DNA of 64,000 nucleotides from assembly GCF_014700075.1 (NCBI RefSeq), contig NZ_JACXBU010000003.1, forward strand, positions 310,001-374,000. Reading direction: 5' to 3'. The notes under the pieces were generated by a model. That model saw only the letters and a program-made list of their open reading frames with translations, ran no database searches and had not been told where the DNA came from. Position 1 is the first letter of the stretch. Each line of letters opens with the position of its first letter. Both the position numbers and the translations under genes were made by a program. This stretch comes from Pseudomonas sp. JM0905a (GTDB lineage: Bacteria; Pseudomonadota; Gammaproteobacteria; Pseudomonadales; Pseudomonadaceae). This document shows, in pieces, positions 8,926 through 17,267 of this stretch.

Positions 8926-8959
8926 TAATGTCAGATATTTAAATTGATTTCTGACATTA
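8926..8959. promoter_or_regulatory. Inverted-repeat operator candidate upstream of the AbiEi-like gene
   Basis: TAATGTCAGA (8926-8935) and TCTGACATTA (8950-8959) are perfect 10-bp arms around an AT-rich 14-nt spacer, ending 20 nt before the ATG at 8905. AbiEi antitoxins are known to bind inverted repeats at their own promoter and repress, so autoregulation is likely. The AT-rich spacer could hold the -10. Confidence 0.65.
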
Positions 8960-9100
8960 GAGCAAATGCCGCTCGTCTCCTGCCTGGAACGCCTGCTCAT
9001 GGTTGGGGACAGCACGGCAGAATTCCTGAGGGGAACTGAAGAGGTGGTTCAGGTTGCTGGGCAACGTAATGGACCGGCTGCTGCCTGATTTGGACGCAAC

Positions 9101-9148
9101 AAAACCCCTCAGCGATATCAACGCCGGGGCGCATCAGCCGAGAGGGGT
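9101..9148 (-). terminator. Second of two tandem hairpins after the TnsE-like gene
   Basis: Read on the minus strand, ACCCCTC (complement of 9142-9148) pairs with GAGGGGT (complement of 9104-9110) and is followed directly by TTTTGTTG. This is a plausible intrinsic terminator for the minus-strand gene ending at 9258, though the loop is long and contains more internal pairing. Confidence 0.5.
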
Positions 9149-9177
9149 GGTGTTGGGGCTTGGTAGGGAGAAAGATG

Positions 9178-9206
9178 AGCCCCGCCAACGCAGTGTCGAC
9201 GGGGCT
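9178..9206 (-). terminator. First of two tandem hairpins after the TnsE-like gene
   Basis: AGCCCCG (9178-9184) pairs with CGGGGCT (9200-9206), a 7-bp perfect stem. On the minus strand the stem is followed by CATCTTTCTCC. It lies about 50 nt after the stop of the TnsE-like gene and probably acts with the hairpin at 9101-9148. Confidence 0.5.
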
Positions 9207-9257
9207 GTTCGGCGAGGTAAGGTGCAGCGATTAGCTGAGACTTGTTGACGGGGCCAA

Positions 9258-11213
9258 TTAGGCGGTTACCACGGCGTCAGGTACAGGACGTCGAATCGTT
9301 TCGTCCCTCAACTCCCTCGACTCCTCCAGCTCCTCCGTCAGAGCAGGACGCTTAACGTTCAGCTTCATTTTTTGCAAAGCTTGAACCGCTGTCGCGTCAA
9401 ACCATGCCTTTGCATTTTGCGTGGGCTGGTGGTCAAAGAGGTCATGCCCGTCAGGTAGATCATCTTCGATGTTCTTGAACACACCCTTACATTTCGGAAG
9501 TTCGGCATCGAGAAAACCGATGATCCTTGTAGCTTCCACTGCGTCCGCGACTGGACAGATGAATCCACGGAATGGTTCTTCCTCGAGCTTGCCTTGTTTC
9601 TTTTTCAGCTCGCGTTCGATTTCAACTACCAGGAAAAACTGAGATTCTGCCCAGATCAGCAGAAAAAGAAGTCCTCGGGTGCGACCATCCTTCAACGTCA
9701 GCCACTTTGTGCGCTCTATGTTCGTCGGGTCTTCGGTAAACGCCACGCATTGGGGCGGGCCGATTTTGTGGCGCTGACTGGGTGGCACGAACCACCAGAG
9801 CTGCTCGATCTCTCCCGCGTCTTTGAGTCGGAGGAACGACTTCCACATCTCCTGCAAGACTCCATCCGAGTTAACTCCGATCTCTCGCGTAGCCAGGACT
9901 GCCTTGCCGGTGTTCTTGTCACGCTGACCACATGGGTCACCTGTCGAGAGCTTCTCTACGGGCAGCTCGTCTTTCTTGAGGACTTTCTGGCGGTCAGTGG
10001 GCTTGGCAATCTTGATTCTCCTGACCGTTCGAGTGCGGATGAGGTCGAACGTGCCATCCTCAATCTCTTCGCGAGGGTAGGCGCTCCGTGGTTGGTTCAA
10101 GTCAGTAAGGACCAGCGTCTCGGGGTTCTCTCGTAACAGGCGTTCGGCATCCGATATCAACCGGTCTTCGGTCGCGTCTTCCTTTTTCACTGCTTTTTCG
10201 CGCCTAGCTTCGACTAAACAACCTGAAGGTTCTTGCAGGCCCACCAGCTCGGTGCAGAAGAAGCTTTTGTTGTCGTCGAACCAAAATCCTCGGCATTTCA
10301 GCTTTGTTTCGCTGTTGAACCAGGGACGAACCTGCAGTGTTTTTGGGGTTCCGCTTTTGAAATCATCGCCGTTGACTTGGGCAAATAGGGATCTCGCTGC
10401 CGTGGCTGCATAGGTGTCATCATTGGCGATATGCGCGAGGAAAACGTCGTCCTCCGTCACCATGTCCTTGTGCGGGTAGACGATCCACTTCTCACCTCCC
10501 GCAGGTTGCTTCTTCTTGACGATTTTCTCTTCAGACGGTGTTGGCTTTGCCAAAAGGCGAAGCTCAGCCTCGCCCCAGTGGTAGGTGGTGAGGATCCGAG
10601 GAATCTCAGATCGCCTTGAATACCCACGAACCAAGAACTCCATGCAGTTCAGCAGCAACAATCCTTTGCCCTGGCTAAAAGCGATCGACCAATCTTTGGC
10701 GCAATGGGGCGGGAGAAAATGAGGGCTGTTCGGGGAGCCGAGGTTCAGTTGCTCCGCGGTTTGGAAACTCCAGTGGGTACCAGTGATGCGGAAATTCACA
10801 TCAAACCAATGGGTTTCCGCAGCAACCTTAGCTGCAACAAGGTTGTTCACCAAGATGTAGCCTGGCTGGTAGAAGCAGAGACGACTTAAGGCGATCCTTC
10901 TTGTAACAAATTCGTCGGTGAGCACATCTTCATTCAGCTTCCGAAAGACCACATTGACCAGCGGTACCGTGTGGTCCATGTCGTTGCGGACGACTGTGCT
11001 GTACCACCAGACGATCCAGTCTCCGGCTGGTAGGCCTAGGTTGCATTCATAGGTCCTTTGTCGAGAGGGAGAAGGACGGTACGCGACGCGTTCGATCCGT
11101 TGAACCACTGCGAATCCCCATTCTAGAGCCGGTGACTGAGATACATGCTCCAGATGGATCATACGGGGAGGCGGCGCGCCAACGGAAGGAGATGAGTGTT
11201 CAAGCGTCATCAC
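9258..11213 (-). CDS. TnsE-like transposition protein
   Basis: A 651-aa protein starting 70 bp inside the island end. I align it by eye with TnsE of Tn7 (538 aa): a helical block LLLLNCMEFLVRGYSR (185-200) followed by W-E-LR-L; GFWFDDNKSFFCTELVGL (309-326), matching the KGRSSNEDKDYLVEEIVGL segment of TnsE; a FLLIWAESQFFLVVEIE strand pair late; and a C-terminal GH ... FDHQP ... AWFDATAV block like GHRGVNHPKG ... GWAERV. It also has a charged, variable middle. Known: TnsE directs Tn7 to replicating DNA (processivity factor, 3'-recessed ends). In Tn7, tnsE is farthest from its end; here it is first. Similarity is remote and needs a profile search. Confidence 0.6.
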   Translation of the reverse strand: MMTLEHSSPSVGAPPPRMIHLEHVSQSPALEWGFAVVQRIERVAYRPSPSRQRTYECNLGLPAGDWIVWWYSTVVRNDMDHTVPLVNVVFRKLNEDVLTDEFVTRRIALSRLCFYQPGYILVNNLVAAKVAAETHWFDVNFRITGTHWSFQTAEQLNLGSPNSPHFLPPHCAKDWSIAFSQGKGLLLLNCMEFLVRGYSRRSEIPRILTTYHWGEAELRLLAKPTPSEEKIVKKKQPAGGEKWIVYPHKDMVTEDDVFLAHIANDDTYAATAARSLFAQVNGDDFKSGTPKTLQVRPWFNSETKLKCRGFWFDDNKSFFCTELVGLQEPSGCLVEARREKAVKKEDATEDRLISDAERLLRENPETLVLTDLNQPRSAYPREEIEDGTFDLIRTRTVRRIKIAKPTDRQKVLKKDELPVEKLSTGDPCGQRDKNTGKAVLATREIGVNSDGVLQEMWKSFLRLKDAGEIEQLWWFVPPSQRHKIGPPQCVAFTEDPTNIERTKWLTLKDGRTRGLLFLLIWAESQFFLVVEIERELKKKQGKLEEEPFRGFICPVADAVEATRIIGFLDAELPKCKGVFKNIEDDLPDGHDLFDHQPTQNAKAWFDATAVQALQKMKLNVKRPALTEELEESRELRDETIRRPVPDAVVTA

Positions 11214-11238
11214 TGAGAAAGAAGCAGGTCCATCGCCC

Positions 11239-11283
11239 GTCTCAAAATATTCTTTCGTTTCTCACCAATTGCCTTTTGTCTCA
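11239..11283 (-). repeat. Element end with about 20-bp-spaced TGAGAC/TGAGAA repeats
   Basis: Reading inward from comM on the minus strand, TGAGAC occurs at 11283-11278, TGAGAA at 11264-11259 and TGAGAC at 11244-11239, a spacing of 19 and 20 bp. Tn7-like ends carry arrays of transposase (TnsB) sites of about 20-22 bp, so this resembles such an end. Whether the terminus is at 11283 or a few bases further (after ACCGC, 11287-11291) cannot be decided without the other end. Confidence 0.5.
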
Positions 11284-12129
11284 GCCACCGCCCACCAGGG
11301 CTGCGCCGGAGGCGCTGTGGTGGGGCTGGCGAAAAGGTCGTTGGGGCCACGCTTGCAGCGGCGCGTGGCTGGCGACTGAATGGATCGCCGCCACTTCCAG
11401 GGCTTCCTGCTCTTCCAGCGGTGGCAAAAGACCGGGCAGGCGGCTGGCGAGCAGCGTCTTGCCGGTGCCCGGCGGGCCGCAAAAAAGCAGGTTGTGGGAG
11501 CCAGCGGCAGCGACCAGCAGGGCGCGCTTGGCGGCCACCTGGCCCTGGACGTCGGCGAGGTCGGGGTAGGGCGGACGATCTTCCAGCAGTCCCCTGGCCT
11601 CGTAGGGGGCGAGGGGCGTATGGCCGGCGAAGTGGGCGGTCAGCTCCAGCAGGTGCCCGGCCGCCAGGACCTTGAGGCCGCTGGCGAGGCTGGCCTCCTC
11701 GGCGTTCTCCCGGGGCACCACCAGGGTGCGGCCGGCGGCGCGGGCAGCCAGTGCGGCGGGCAGTACGCCCTGCACGGGGCGCAGGGTGCCGGAAAGCGCC
11801 AGTTCGCCCAGGCACTCCACTTCTTCCAGGGCGTTGGCCGGCAATTGGCCGCTGGCGGCGAGCACGCCAAGGGCGATGGCGAGGTCGAAGCGGCCGCCGT
11901 CTTTCGGCAGGTCAGCCGGGGCGAGGTTGAGCGTGATGCGTCGGGGCGGGAAATCGAAGCCGCTGTTCAGGATCGCGCTGCGCACGCGGTCCTTGCTTTC
12001 CTTCACGGCGGTTTCCGGAAGCCCTACCAGGGCGAGGGACGGCAGGCCGTTGGCGAGGTGGGCTTCGACGGTCACGGCAGGGGCTTCGACGCCGACCTGC
12101 GCGCGACTGTGGACGATGGCCAGGGACAT
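11281..12129 (-). pseudogene. comM: 5' fragment of comM/yifB, disrupted by the island
   Basis: The N-terminal 282 residues of the Mg-chelatase-like AAA+ protein YifB/ComM, normally about 500 aa: N-terminal protease-like domain (MSLAIVHSRAQVG ... GLPETAVKESKDRV), then Walker A (GPPGTGKT, about residue 215-222) and FRQPHHSASGAALVGGG. The family would continue [24 protein letters not shown] with Walker B, sensor and arginine finger. Here TGA follows GGG, so Walker B and everything after are lost. ComM promotes branch migration during natural transformation; loss of function is expected to reduce recombination of taken-up DNA. The 3' part should lie on the far side of the island. Confidence 0.9.
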
Positions 12130-12167
12130 TGATCACTCCTTGATCGGTCCGCCGGGCCGGAGTGGTG

Positions 12168-12431
12168 TCACTCCGCTGGCGGCGGGTTCAGCTTGGCTTC
12201 CAGTTCCGCGACCTTGGCCTCCAGCGCTTCCAGGCGCGCACGGGTACGGCCGAGTACCACCATCTGGCTGTCGAATTCGTCGCGGCTTACCAGGTCGAGC
12301 TTGCCGAAGGCGCTCTGCAGCAGGACCTTGAACTGGGCCTCAACCTCGGCGCGGGGCAGCGGGCTGTCGCTGCTGAACAGGCGCGAGGCGGTGGAAGCGA
12401 GGGTATCGAGCAGGGCTTTGGGCGGCAGCAT
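12168..12431 (-). CDS. ubiK: UbiK (YqiC/BMFP) ubiquinone biosynthesis accessory factor
   Basis: An 87-aa BMFP-domain protein: amphipathic N-terminus (MLPPKALLDTLASTASRLF), FKVLLQSAFGKLDLVSRDEFDSQMVVLGRTR, then a coiled-coil tail (LEALEAKVAELEAKL). UbiK supports the cytosolic Ubi complex in ubiquinone biosynthesis and associates with lipids. The start is ATG 12431; an in-frame ATG at 12440 would add three residues, and neither has a strong Shine-Dalgarno. It is followed by comM and lies divergent from glnK, the arrangement found in other Pseudomonas. Confidence 0.85.
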   Translation of the reverse strand: MLPPKALLDTLASTASRLFSSDSPLPRAEVEAQFKVLLQSAFGKLDLVSRDEFDSQMVVLGRTRARLEALEAKVAELEAKLNPPPAE

Positions 12432-12536
12432 GGCGGGCATCCGAAGGTGAATGGGCGGAAGTCTACCACGCTGCCCCCGGGCGCCGGTCCGGCGATGGCG
12501 GGCGCACGATTTTTGAGCAATGGCCTGGGGCGCTGC

Positions 12537-12551
12537 GCACTGCTTTGGTGC
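12537..12551 (+). promoter_or_regulatory. NtrC enhancer site candidate upstream of glnK
   Basis: GCACT-GCTTT-GGTGC matches the NtrC dyad GCACY-N5-RGTGC. It lies about 80-90 bp upstream of the sigma-54 promoter at 12629, a normal enhancer distance. A weaker half-match (GCACG ... TGAGC) is at about 12503-12518. The rest of the 12432-12845 gap shows only the promoter described next. Confidence 0.7.
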
Positions 12552-12584
12552 GATACGGACGGCATGTCGAGCCCATCTGACTAG

Positions 12585-13184
<600 letters not shown>

Positions 13185-13218
13185 GCCTCCGAACCCCAAC
13201 GCCCCAGGAGAAAACAAC

Positions 13219-14538
13219 ATGACTCTGCGTAAAGCCGCAGGGCTAGGAGCCCTTTTGTCCCTCGTAACCCCCGGCCTGGCCATGGCCGCCGACGAGGTTG
13301 TGCTGAACAGTGGTGACACGGCGTGGATGATCGTCGCCACTGCATTGGTGCTGTTCATGACCATTCCCGGCCTGGCGCTGTTCTACAGCGGCATGGTGCG
13401 CTCCAAGAACGTCCTCTCGGTGATGATGCAGTGCTTCGCCATCACGGGCCTGATCAGCATCCTCTGGGTGGTATACGGCTACAGCCTGGCCTTCGACACC
13501 ACCGGCATGGAGCAGGGGGTGATCAACTTCAACTCCTTCGTGGGCGGCCTGTCCAAGGCATTCCTCAGCGGCCTGAACACCAGCAGCCTGGTGTACGCGA
13601 TCCCTGAAAGCGTGTTCATCACCTTCCAGATGACTTTCGCCATCATCACCCCGGCCCTGATCGTCGGTGCCTTTGCCGAGCGCATGAAATTCTCCGCCAT
13701 GCTGATCTTCATGGCCGTCTGGTTCACCCTGGTCTATGCCCCGATCGCCCACATGGTGTGGAGCGGCAACGGTGGCCTGATGTGGGATTGGGGCGTGCTG
13801 GACTTCGCCGGCGGCACCGTGGTGCACATCAACGCCGGTGTCGCTGGCCTCGTGGCCTGCCTGGTGCTGGGCAAGCGCAAGGGCTACCCGACCACCCCGA
13901 TGGCTCCGCACAACCTGGGCTACACCCTGGTCGGCGCCGCCATGCTGTGGATCGGCTGGTTCGGCTTCAACGCCGGTTCCGCCGTGGCCGCCAACGGCAC
14001 CGCCGGCATGGCCATGCTGGTCACCCAGATCGCCACTGCCGCTGCCGCCCTGGGCTGGATGTTCGCCGAGTGGCTGACCCACGGTAAGCCGAGCGCCCTG
14101 GGCATCGCTTCCGGTGTGGTTGCCGGCCTGGTCGCCATCACTCCGGCCGCCGGTACCGTCGGCCCGATGGGTGCCCTGATCATCGGCCTGGTTGCCGGCG
14201 TGATCTGCTACTTCTGCGCCACCAGCCTGAAGCGCAAGCTGGGCTACGACGACTCCCTGGACGCCTTCGGTGTGCACGGTGTCGGCGGCATCATCGGCGC
14301 CCTGCTGACCGGCGTGTTTGCAGCGCCCGCCCTGGGTGGTTTCGGCACCGTGGAAGACATCGGCGCCCAGTTGCTCACCCAGTTCGAAGGCGTGGCCTTC
14401 ACCGTGGTCTACACCGGCGTCGTGACCTTCGTGATCCTGAAGGTGCTGGACGTGGTCATGGGCCTGCGCGTCAACGAAGAGGAAGAGACCGTCGGCCTCG
14501 ACCTGGCTCAGCACAACGAGCGCGGCTACAACCTCTGA
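13219..14538 (+). CDS. amtB: AmtB ammonium transporter
   Basis: A 439-aa inner-membrane ammonium channel. A cleavable signal peptide (ends LAMAADE, about residue 23) precedes 11 hydrophobic segments. Family signatures are visible: GLALFYSGMVRSKN near the N-terminus, DFAGGTVVHINAG with the pore histidine, and DAFGVHGVGGIIGALLTG with the second pore histidine near the C-terminus. It conducts ammonium/ammonia and is gated by GlnK encoded just upstream. A strong terminator follows the gene. Confidence 0.97.
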   Translation: MTLRKAAGLGALLSLVTPGLAMAADEVVLNSGDTAWMIVATALVLFMTIPGLALFYSGMVRSKNVLSVMMQCFAITGLISILWVVYGYSLAFDTTGMEQGVINFNSFVGGLSKAFLSGLNTSSLVYAIPESVFITFQMTFAIITPALIVGAFAERMKFSAMLIFMAVWFTLVYAPIAHMVWSGNGGLMWDWGVLDFAGGTVVHINAGVAGLVACLVLGKRKGYPTTPMAPHNLGYTLVGAAMLWIGWFGFNAGSAVAANGTAGMAMLVTQIATAAAALGWMFAEWLTHGKPSALGIASGVVAGLVAITPAAGTVGPMGALIIGLVAGVICYFCATSLKRKLGYDDSLDAFGVHGVGGIIGALLTGVFAAPALGGFGTVEDIGAQLLTQFEGVAFTVVYTGVVTFVILKVLDVVMGLRVNEEEETVGLDLAQHNERGYNL

Positions 14539-14594
14539 TCCCGAGGATTTCCCCGTTCGGCGGCTGCCGGCGGGGAAGTTGGCAGCACTGCCGA

Positions 14595-14625
14595 AAAGGG
14601 CGCCGAAAGGCGCCCTTTGCTTTTT
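14595..14625 (+). terminator. Intrinsic terminator after amtB
   Basis: AAAGGGCGCC pairs perfectly with GGCGCCCTTT across a GAAA loop, followed by GCTTTTTC. It ends the glnK-amtB operon. Confidence 0.9.
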
Positions 14626-14676
14626 CATCGACCGCGCTAGAATGCCGCCCGTACGAGCCGAGACAGGTATTTGCGG

Positions 14677-15102
14677 ATGTGGCAGCAGACCCTGATCACC
14701 TTGCGCCCGAGGCCGCGTGGCTTCCACCTGGTCACTGAGGAAATCCTCGCGGCATTGCCGGAACTGCGACGCTATCGCGTCGGTCTGTTGCACCTCTGGC
14801 TGCAGCACACGTCGGCGTCACTGACGGTGAACGAGAATGCCGATCCCGCGGTACGCAGGGACTTCGAGCGATTCTTCAATCGACTGGTGCCCCAGGGTGA
14901 AAGCGGCTATGAACATGACTATGAAGGTCCGGACGATCTGCCCGCGCACTTCAAGGGCAGCCTGCTCGGCTGCCAGCTGAGTATTCCCCTACGGGACGGA
15001 CAATTGGCAATGGGCACCTGGCAGGGTGTCTACCTGGGTGAGCACCGTGATCACGGCGGTGCGCGCCGGGTGTTGGCGACCTTGCAAGGCGAGGCGTCCT
15101 GA
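14677..15102 (+). CDS. YjbQ family protein (secondary thiamine-phosphate synthase type)
   Basis: A 141-aa single-domain UPF0047/YjbQ protein. The family motifs are present: [25 protein letters not shown], then the C-terminal [19 protein letters not shown]. The conserved His and Asn/Glu residues form a putative active site; E. coli YjbQ shows weak thiamine-phosphate synthase activity, but its real role is unclear. I start at ATG 14677; a TTG two codons upstream is in frame. Confidence 0.85.
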   Translation: MWQQTLITLRPRPRGFHLVTEEILAALPELRRYRVGLLHLWLQHTSASLTVNENADPAVRRDFERFFNRLVPQGESGYEHDYEGPDDLPAHFKGSLLGCQLSIPLRDGQLAMGTWQGVYLGEHRDHGGARRVLATLQGEAS

Positions 15103-15178
15103 ATTTTTTCCGGCAGCGTTAGTAAGCTGGCGCAGCTGGGCTATAACTAACCTGCTTTGGCAAGGCATGAGGTAGAAC

Positions 15179-15493
15179 ATGAGCGACGAAGAACTGGAAC
15201 AAGACGAGCTGGAAGCGGCCGACGAGGACGACGGCGAGGAGCTGGCTGCAGCCGATGAAGGCGACAGCGACGACGAAGGCGAGGCCCCTGCCCCCTCCGG
15301 GAAGAAGGCCAAGGCTGCGGTCGAAGTCGAAGAGATGCCCAGCATCGAAGCCAAGCAGAAAGAGCGTGATGCCCTGGCCAAGGCCATGGAAGAATTCCTG
15401 GCCCGTGGTGGCAAGGTGCAGGAGGTCGAACCCAACGTGGTTGCCGACCCGCCGAAGAAGCCGGACAGCAAGTACGGCAGCCGCCCCATCTGA
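15179..15493 (+). CDS. sutA: SutA, RNA polymerase-binding regulator of slow growth
   Basis: A 104-aa, very acidic N-terminus (DEELEQDELEAADEDDGEEL), an Ala/Lys linker, then a conserved helix (QKERDALAKAMEEFLARGG) and the basic tail PKKPDSKYGSRPI. This matches SutA of P. aeruginosa, a largely disordered protein that binds RNA polymerase and raises transcription of ribosomal and other genes during dormancy. It is a standalone gene with its own terminator. Confidence 0.9.
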   Translation: MSDEELEQDELEAADEDDGEELAAADEGDSDDEGEAPAPSGKKAKAAVEVEEMPSIEAKQKERDALAKAMEEFLARGGKVQEVEPNVVADPPKKPDSKYGSRPI

Positions 15494-15512
15494 GGTCGGC
15501 ACCCGTCGAAAG

Positions 15513-15535
15513 GCCCGCCATTGGCGGGCTTTTTC
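15513..15535 (+). terminator. Intrinsic terminator after sutA
   Basis: GCCCGCC and GGCGGGC form a 7-bp stem with a 3-nt ATT loop, followed by TTTTTC. Confidence 0.9.
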
Positions 15536-15643
15536 ATGGGCGAGGGAAAAGCGGCGTGACGACCGGGACGAAGCCGATCTTGCAGGGGGCGCCGTGCGTA
15601 CCGGCAATACGCTGCGGCGTTGCGGGCGGAACGGCTTCTACCC

Positions 15644-16348
15644 TTAGTGCCACCTGGCCCAGCGCGCCAGTACCTCGGGCAGCTCCCGCAGACTGTTGAT
15701 TTCGGCATCGGGCAGCTGTTCGCCGCTCCATTCCTTGCCCAGTGGGTTGAACCAGATGGCGCGCAGGCCGGCTCGGCGAGCGCCTTCGATGTCATCGGCC
15801 GGATGGTCGCCGATGTGCACGGCTTCCCCGGCGCTGACGCCGCCACGCTTCAGCGCTTCAAGGAAGGGCACCGGGTCGGGTTTGCCGATGCCCAGTTCCT
15901 CGGCGCAGAGGGCGAACTTGAAGTAGTCGGCCAGGCCCAGGCGACGCACGTCGGCGTTGCCATTGGTGATCACGCCCAGGCTGTAGCGGATGGCGAGGCG
16001 TTCCAGGGTGGGCACGGTGTCGGGGAAGAAGGTGATGCGGTGGCGTGCCTGAAGCATGGCCTGGAAGGCGCCTTCGGCCAGGTCGACGGCGTCGTCGGCG
16101 GAATAGCCCACACCCTCCAGGGCGCGGCGCAAGGTGCGGCGACGCAGCTCGCTGAGGCGGTGCTTGAGGCTAGGCTCAGCAGCGAGGATCTCGCCGCGAA
16201 TGGCCCAGAGGTGTTCCACCGGCAGGGTGCCCAGCGCGGGGGTGTGTTCCATCAGCCAGTCGCGCATGGCGGTTTCGGCGCCTTCGATTACCGGCCGGTT
16301 GTCCCAGAGGGTGTCGTCCAGGTCAAAAGTGATCAGCTGGATACTCAT
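15644..16348 (-). CDS. yigB: HAD-superfamily phosphatase, YigB type
   Basis: A 234-aa HAD-IA hydrolase: motif [11 protein letters not shown] at residues 7-16, motif II ITNGNAD around 121-127, the lysine in GIGKPDP, and motif [20 protein letters not shown]. coli YigB, also next to xerC, dephosphorylates FMN and the riboflavin intermediate 5-amino-6-(5-phosphoribitylamino)uracil; the shared position dapF-DUF484-xerC-yigB supports the same assignment. Its ATG overlaps the xerC stop by 4 nt, so it is translationally coupled. Confidence 0.85.
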   Translation of the reverse strand: MSIQLITFDLDDTLWDNRPVIEGAETAMRDWLMEHTPALGTLPVEHLWAIRGEILAAEPSLKHRLSELRRRTLRRALEGVGYSADDAVDLAEGAFQAMLQARHRITFFPDTVPTLERLAIRYSLGVITNGNADVRRLGLADYFKFALCAEELGIGKPDPVPFLEALKRGGVSAGEAVHIGDHPADDIEGARRAGLRAIWFNPLGKEWSGEQLPDAEINSLRELPEVLARWARWH

Positions 16349-17241
16349 TCGTCCGCTCCCCTTCGCTTCGCCCTTGGGTGGGCCTGGTCGTAGACCGAGG
16401 CCAGGTGCTGGAAGTCCAGGTGGGTATAAATCTGGGTTGTGGAAATGTCGGCGTGGCCGAGCAATTCCTGTACGGCTCGCAGGTCCTGGGATGACTCCAG
16501 CATATGGCTGGCGAAGGAATGCCGCAGCATGTGCGGATGCAAATGCTGGCCCAGTTCACGAACGCCGGCTTCGCGCACGCGTAGTTGAACGGCGCGAGGC
16601 GTCAGGCGGCGGCCCTGTCGGCTGATGAAGACTGCCCGGTCGCCCGGATTGGCCGCTGCGCGCAGGGGCAGCCACTCTTCCATGGCTTCGCGGGCCTTGC
16701 TGCCAACCGGCAGCTCGCGGGTCTTGTTGCCCTTGCCGCGTACCCGCACGAGGCCCGCGGAAAGGTCCAGGCCGTCGAGGTCCAGCCCCACCAGCTCGGA
16801 CAGGCGCAGGCCGGAGGAATAGAAGAGTTCCAGCATGGCCTGGTCGCGGCGGGCGATGAAATCGTCTTCCACGCCTCCGTCCAGCAACTGCTGGGCGCGG
16901 TCGGCGTCGAGGGCGCGCGGCAGGCGGCGGGCGCCCTTGGGCGCGGCCAGGCCATTGGCCGGGTCGTGACGGCAACGGCCTTCGCGGATCAGGTACTGGT
17001 AGAGGCCGCGCACGGCCGACAGCAGGCGTGCGAGGCTGCGGCTGGACAGGCCTTCCTGGTGCAGCCGGGCGACGAAGCTGCGCAGGCTGCGGACGTCCAG
17101 GTCGTTCCAGTCGGCGATGCCGTACTTCTCGCAAAGCGCGCGAACCTTGAGCAGGTCGCGGTGGTAGCCGTCCAGGGTATGGGCCGACACCTGGCGCTCG
17201 CTGCGCAGGTGACTCAGGTAGGCGTCCAGGTCGGCATTCAT
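16345..17241 (-). CDS. xerC: XerC tyrosine recombinase
   Basis: A 298-aa site-specific recombinase that acts with XerD at dif to resolve chromosome dimers. The N-terminal SAM-like core-binding domain (about 1-90) is followed by the catalytic domain with Arg in [24 protein letters not shown] (His and Arg), [14 protein letters not shown] (His and the Tyr nucleophile). Length and residues are complete. It sits in the dapF-DUF484-xerC-yigB operon on the minus strand, as in P. aeruginosa, where the gene is also called sss. Confidence 0.95.
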   Translation of the reverse strand: MNADLDAYLSHLRSERQVSAHTLDGYHRDLLKVRALCEKYGIADWNDLDVRSLRSFVARLHQEGLSSRSLARLLSAVRGLYQYLIREGRCRHDPANGLAAPKGARRLPRALDADRAQQLLDGGVEDDFIARRDQAMLELFYSSGLRLSELVGLDLDGLDLSAGLVRVRGKGNKTRELPVGSKAREAMEEWLPLRAAANPGDRAVFISRQGRRLTPRAVQLRVREAGVRELGQHLHPHMLRHSFASHMLESSQDLRAVQELLGHADISTTQIYTHLDFQHLASVYDQAHPRAKRRGADE

Positions 17242-17267
17242 GGGACTTCCTTGGAATGCGCTGCGGC

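Larger units (their letters stand above)
1..11283. mobile_element. Right part of a Tn7-like (Tn6022/AbaR-type) island inserted in comM
   Basis: Seen: yifB/comM is cut after codon 282 and the frame runs straight into a TGA supplied by the next DNA (11281-11283). The interior has mostly minus-strand genes of defence or stability type and a TnsE-like protein as the first gene inside the end. The pentamer ACCGC (11287-11291) lies at the junction. Known: Tn6022/AbaR elements of Acinetobacter are Tn7-like, insert in comM and, as I recall, duplicate ACCGC. Inferred: this is the same target choice in Pseudomonas. The left end, tnsABC/tniQ and the comM 3' part are outside the window, so the full extent is unknown. 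Confidence 0.75.

Noticed and set aside
8997-9188. A 63-codon minus-strand frame in the AbiEi-tnsE gap, and a 64-codon plus-strand frame at 9054-9248
   Set aside because: Both run through the tandem terminator hairpins, have no ribosome binding site and no protein-like composition.
13243-14808. A 521-codon minus-strand frame over amtB
   Set aside because: Shadow of amtB: Gly/His/Asp/Gln-rich, crosses the amtB terminator.
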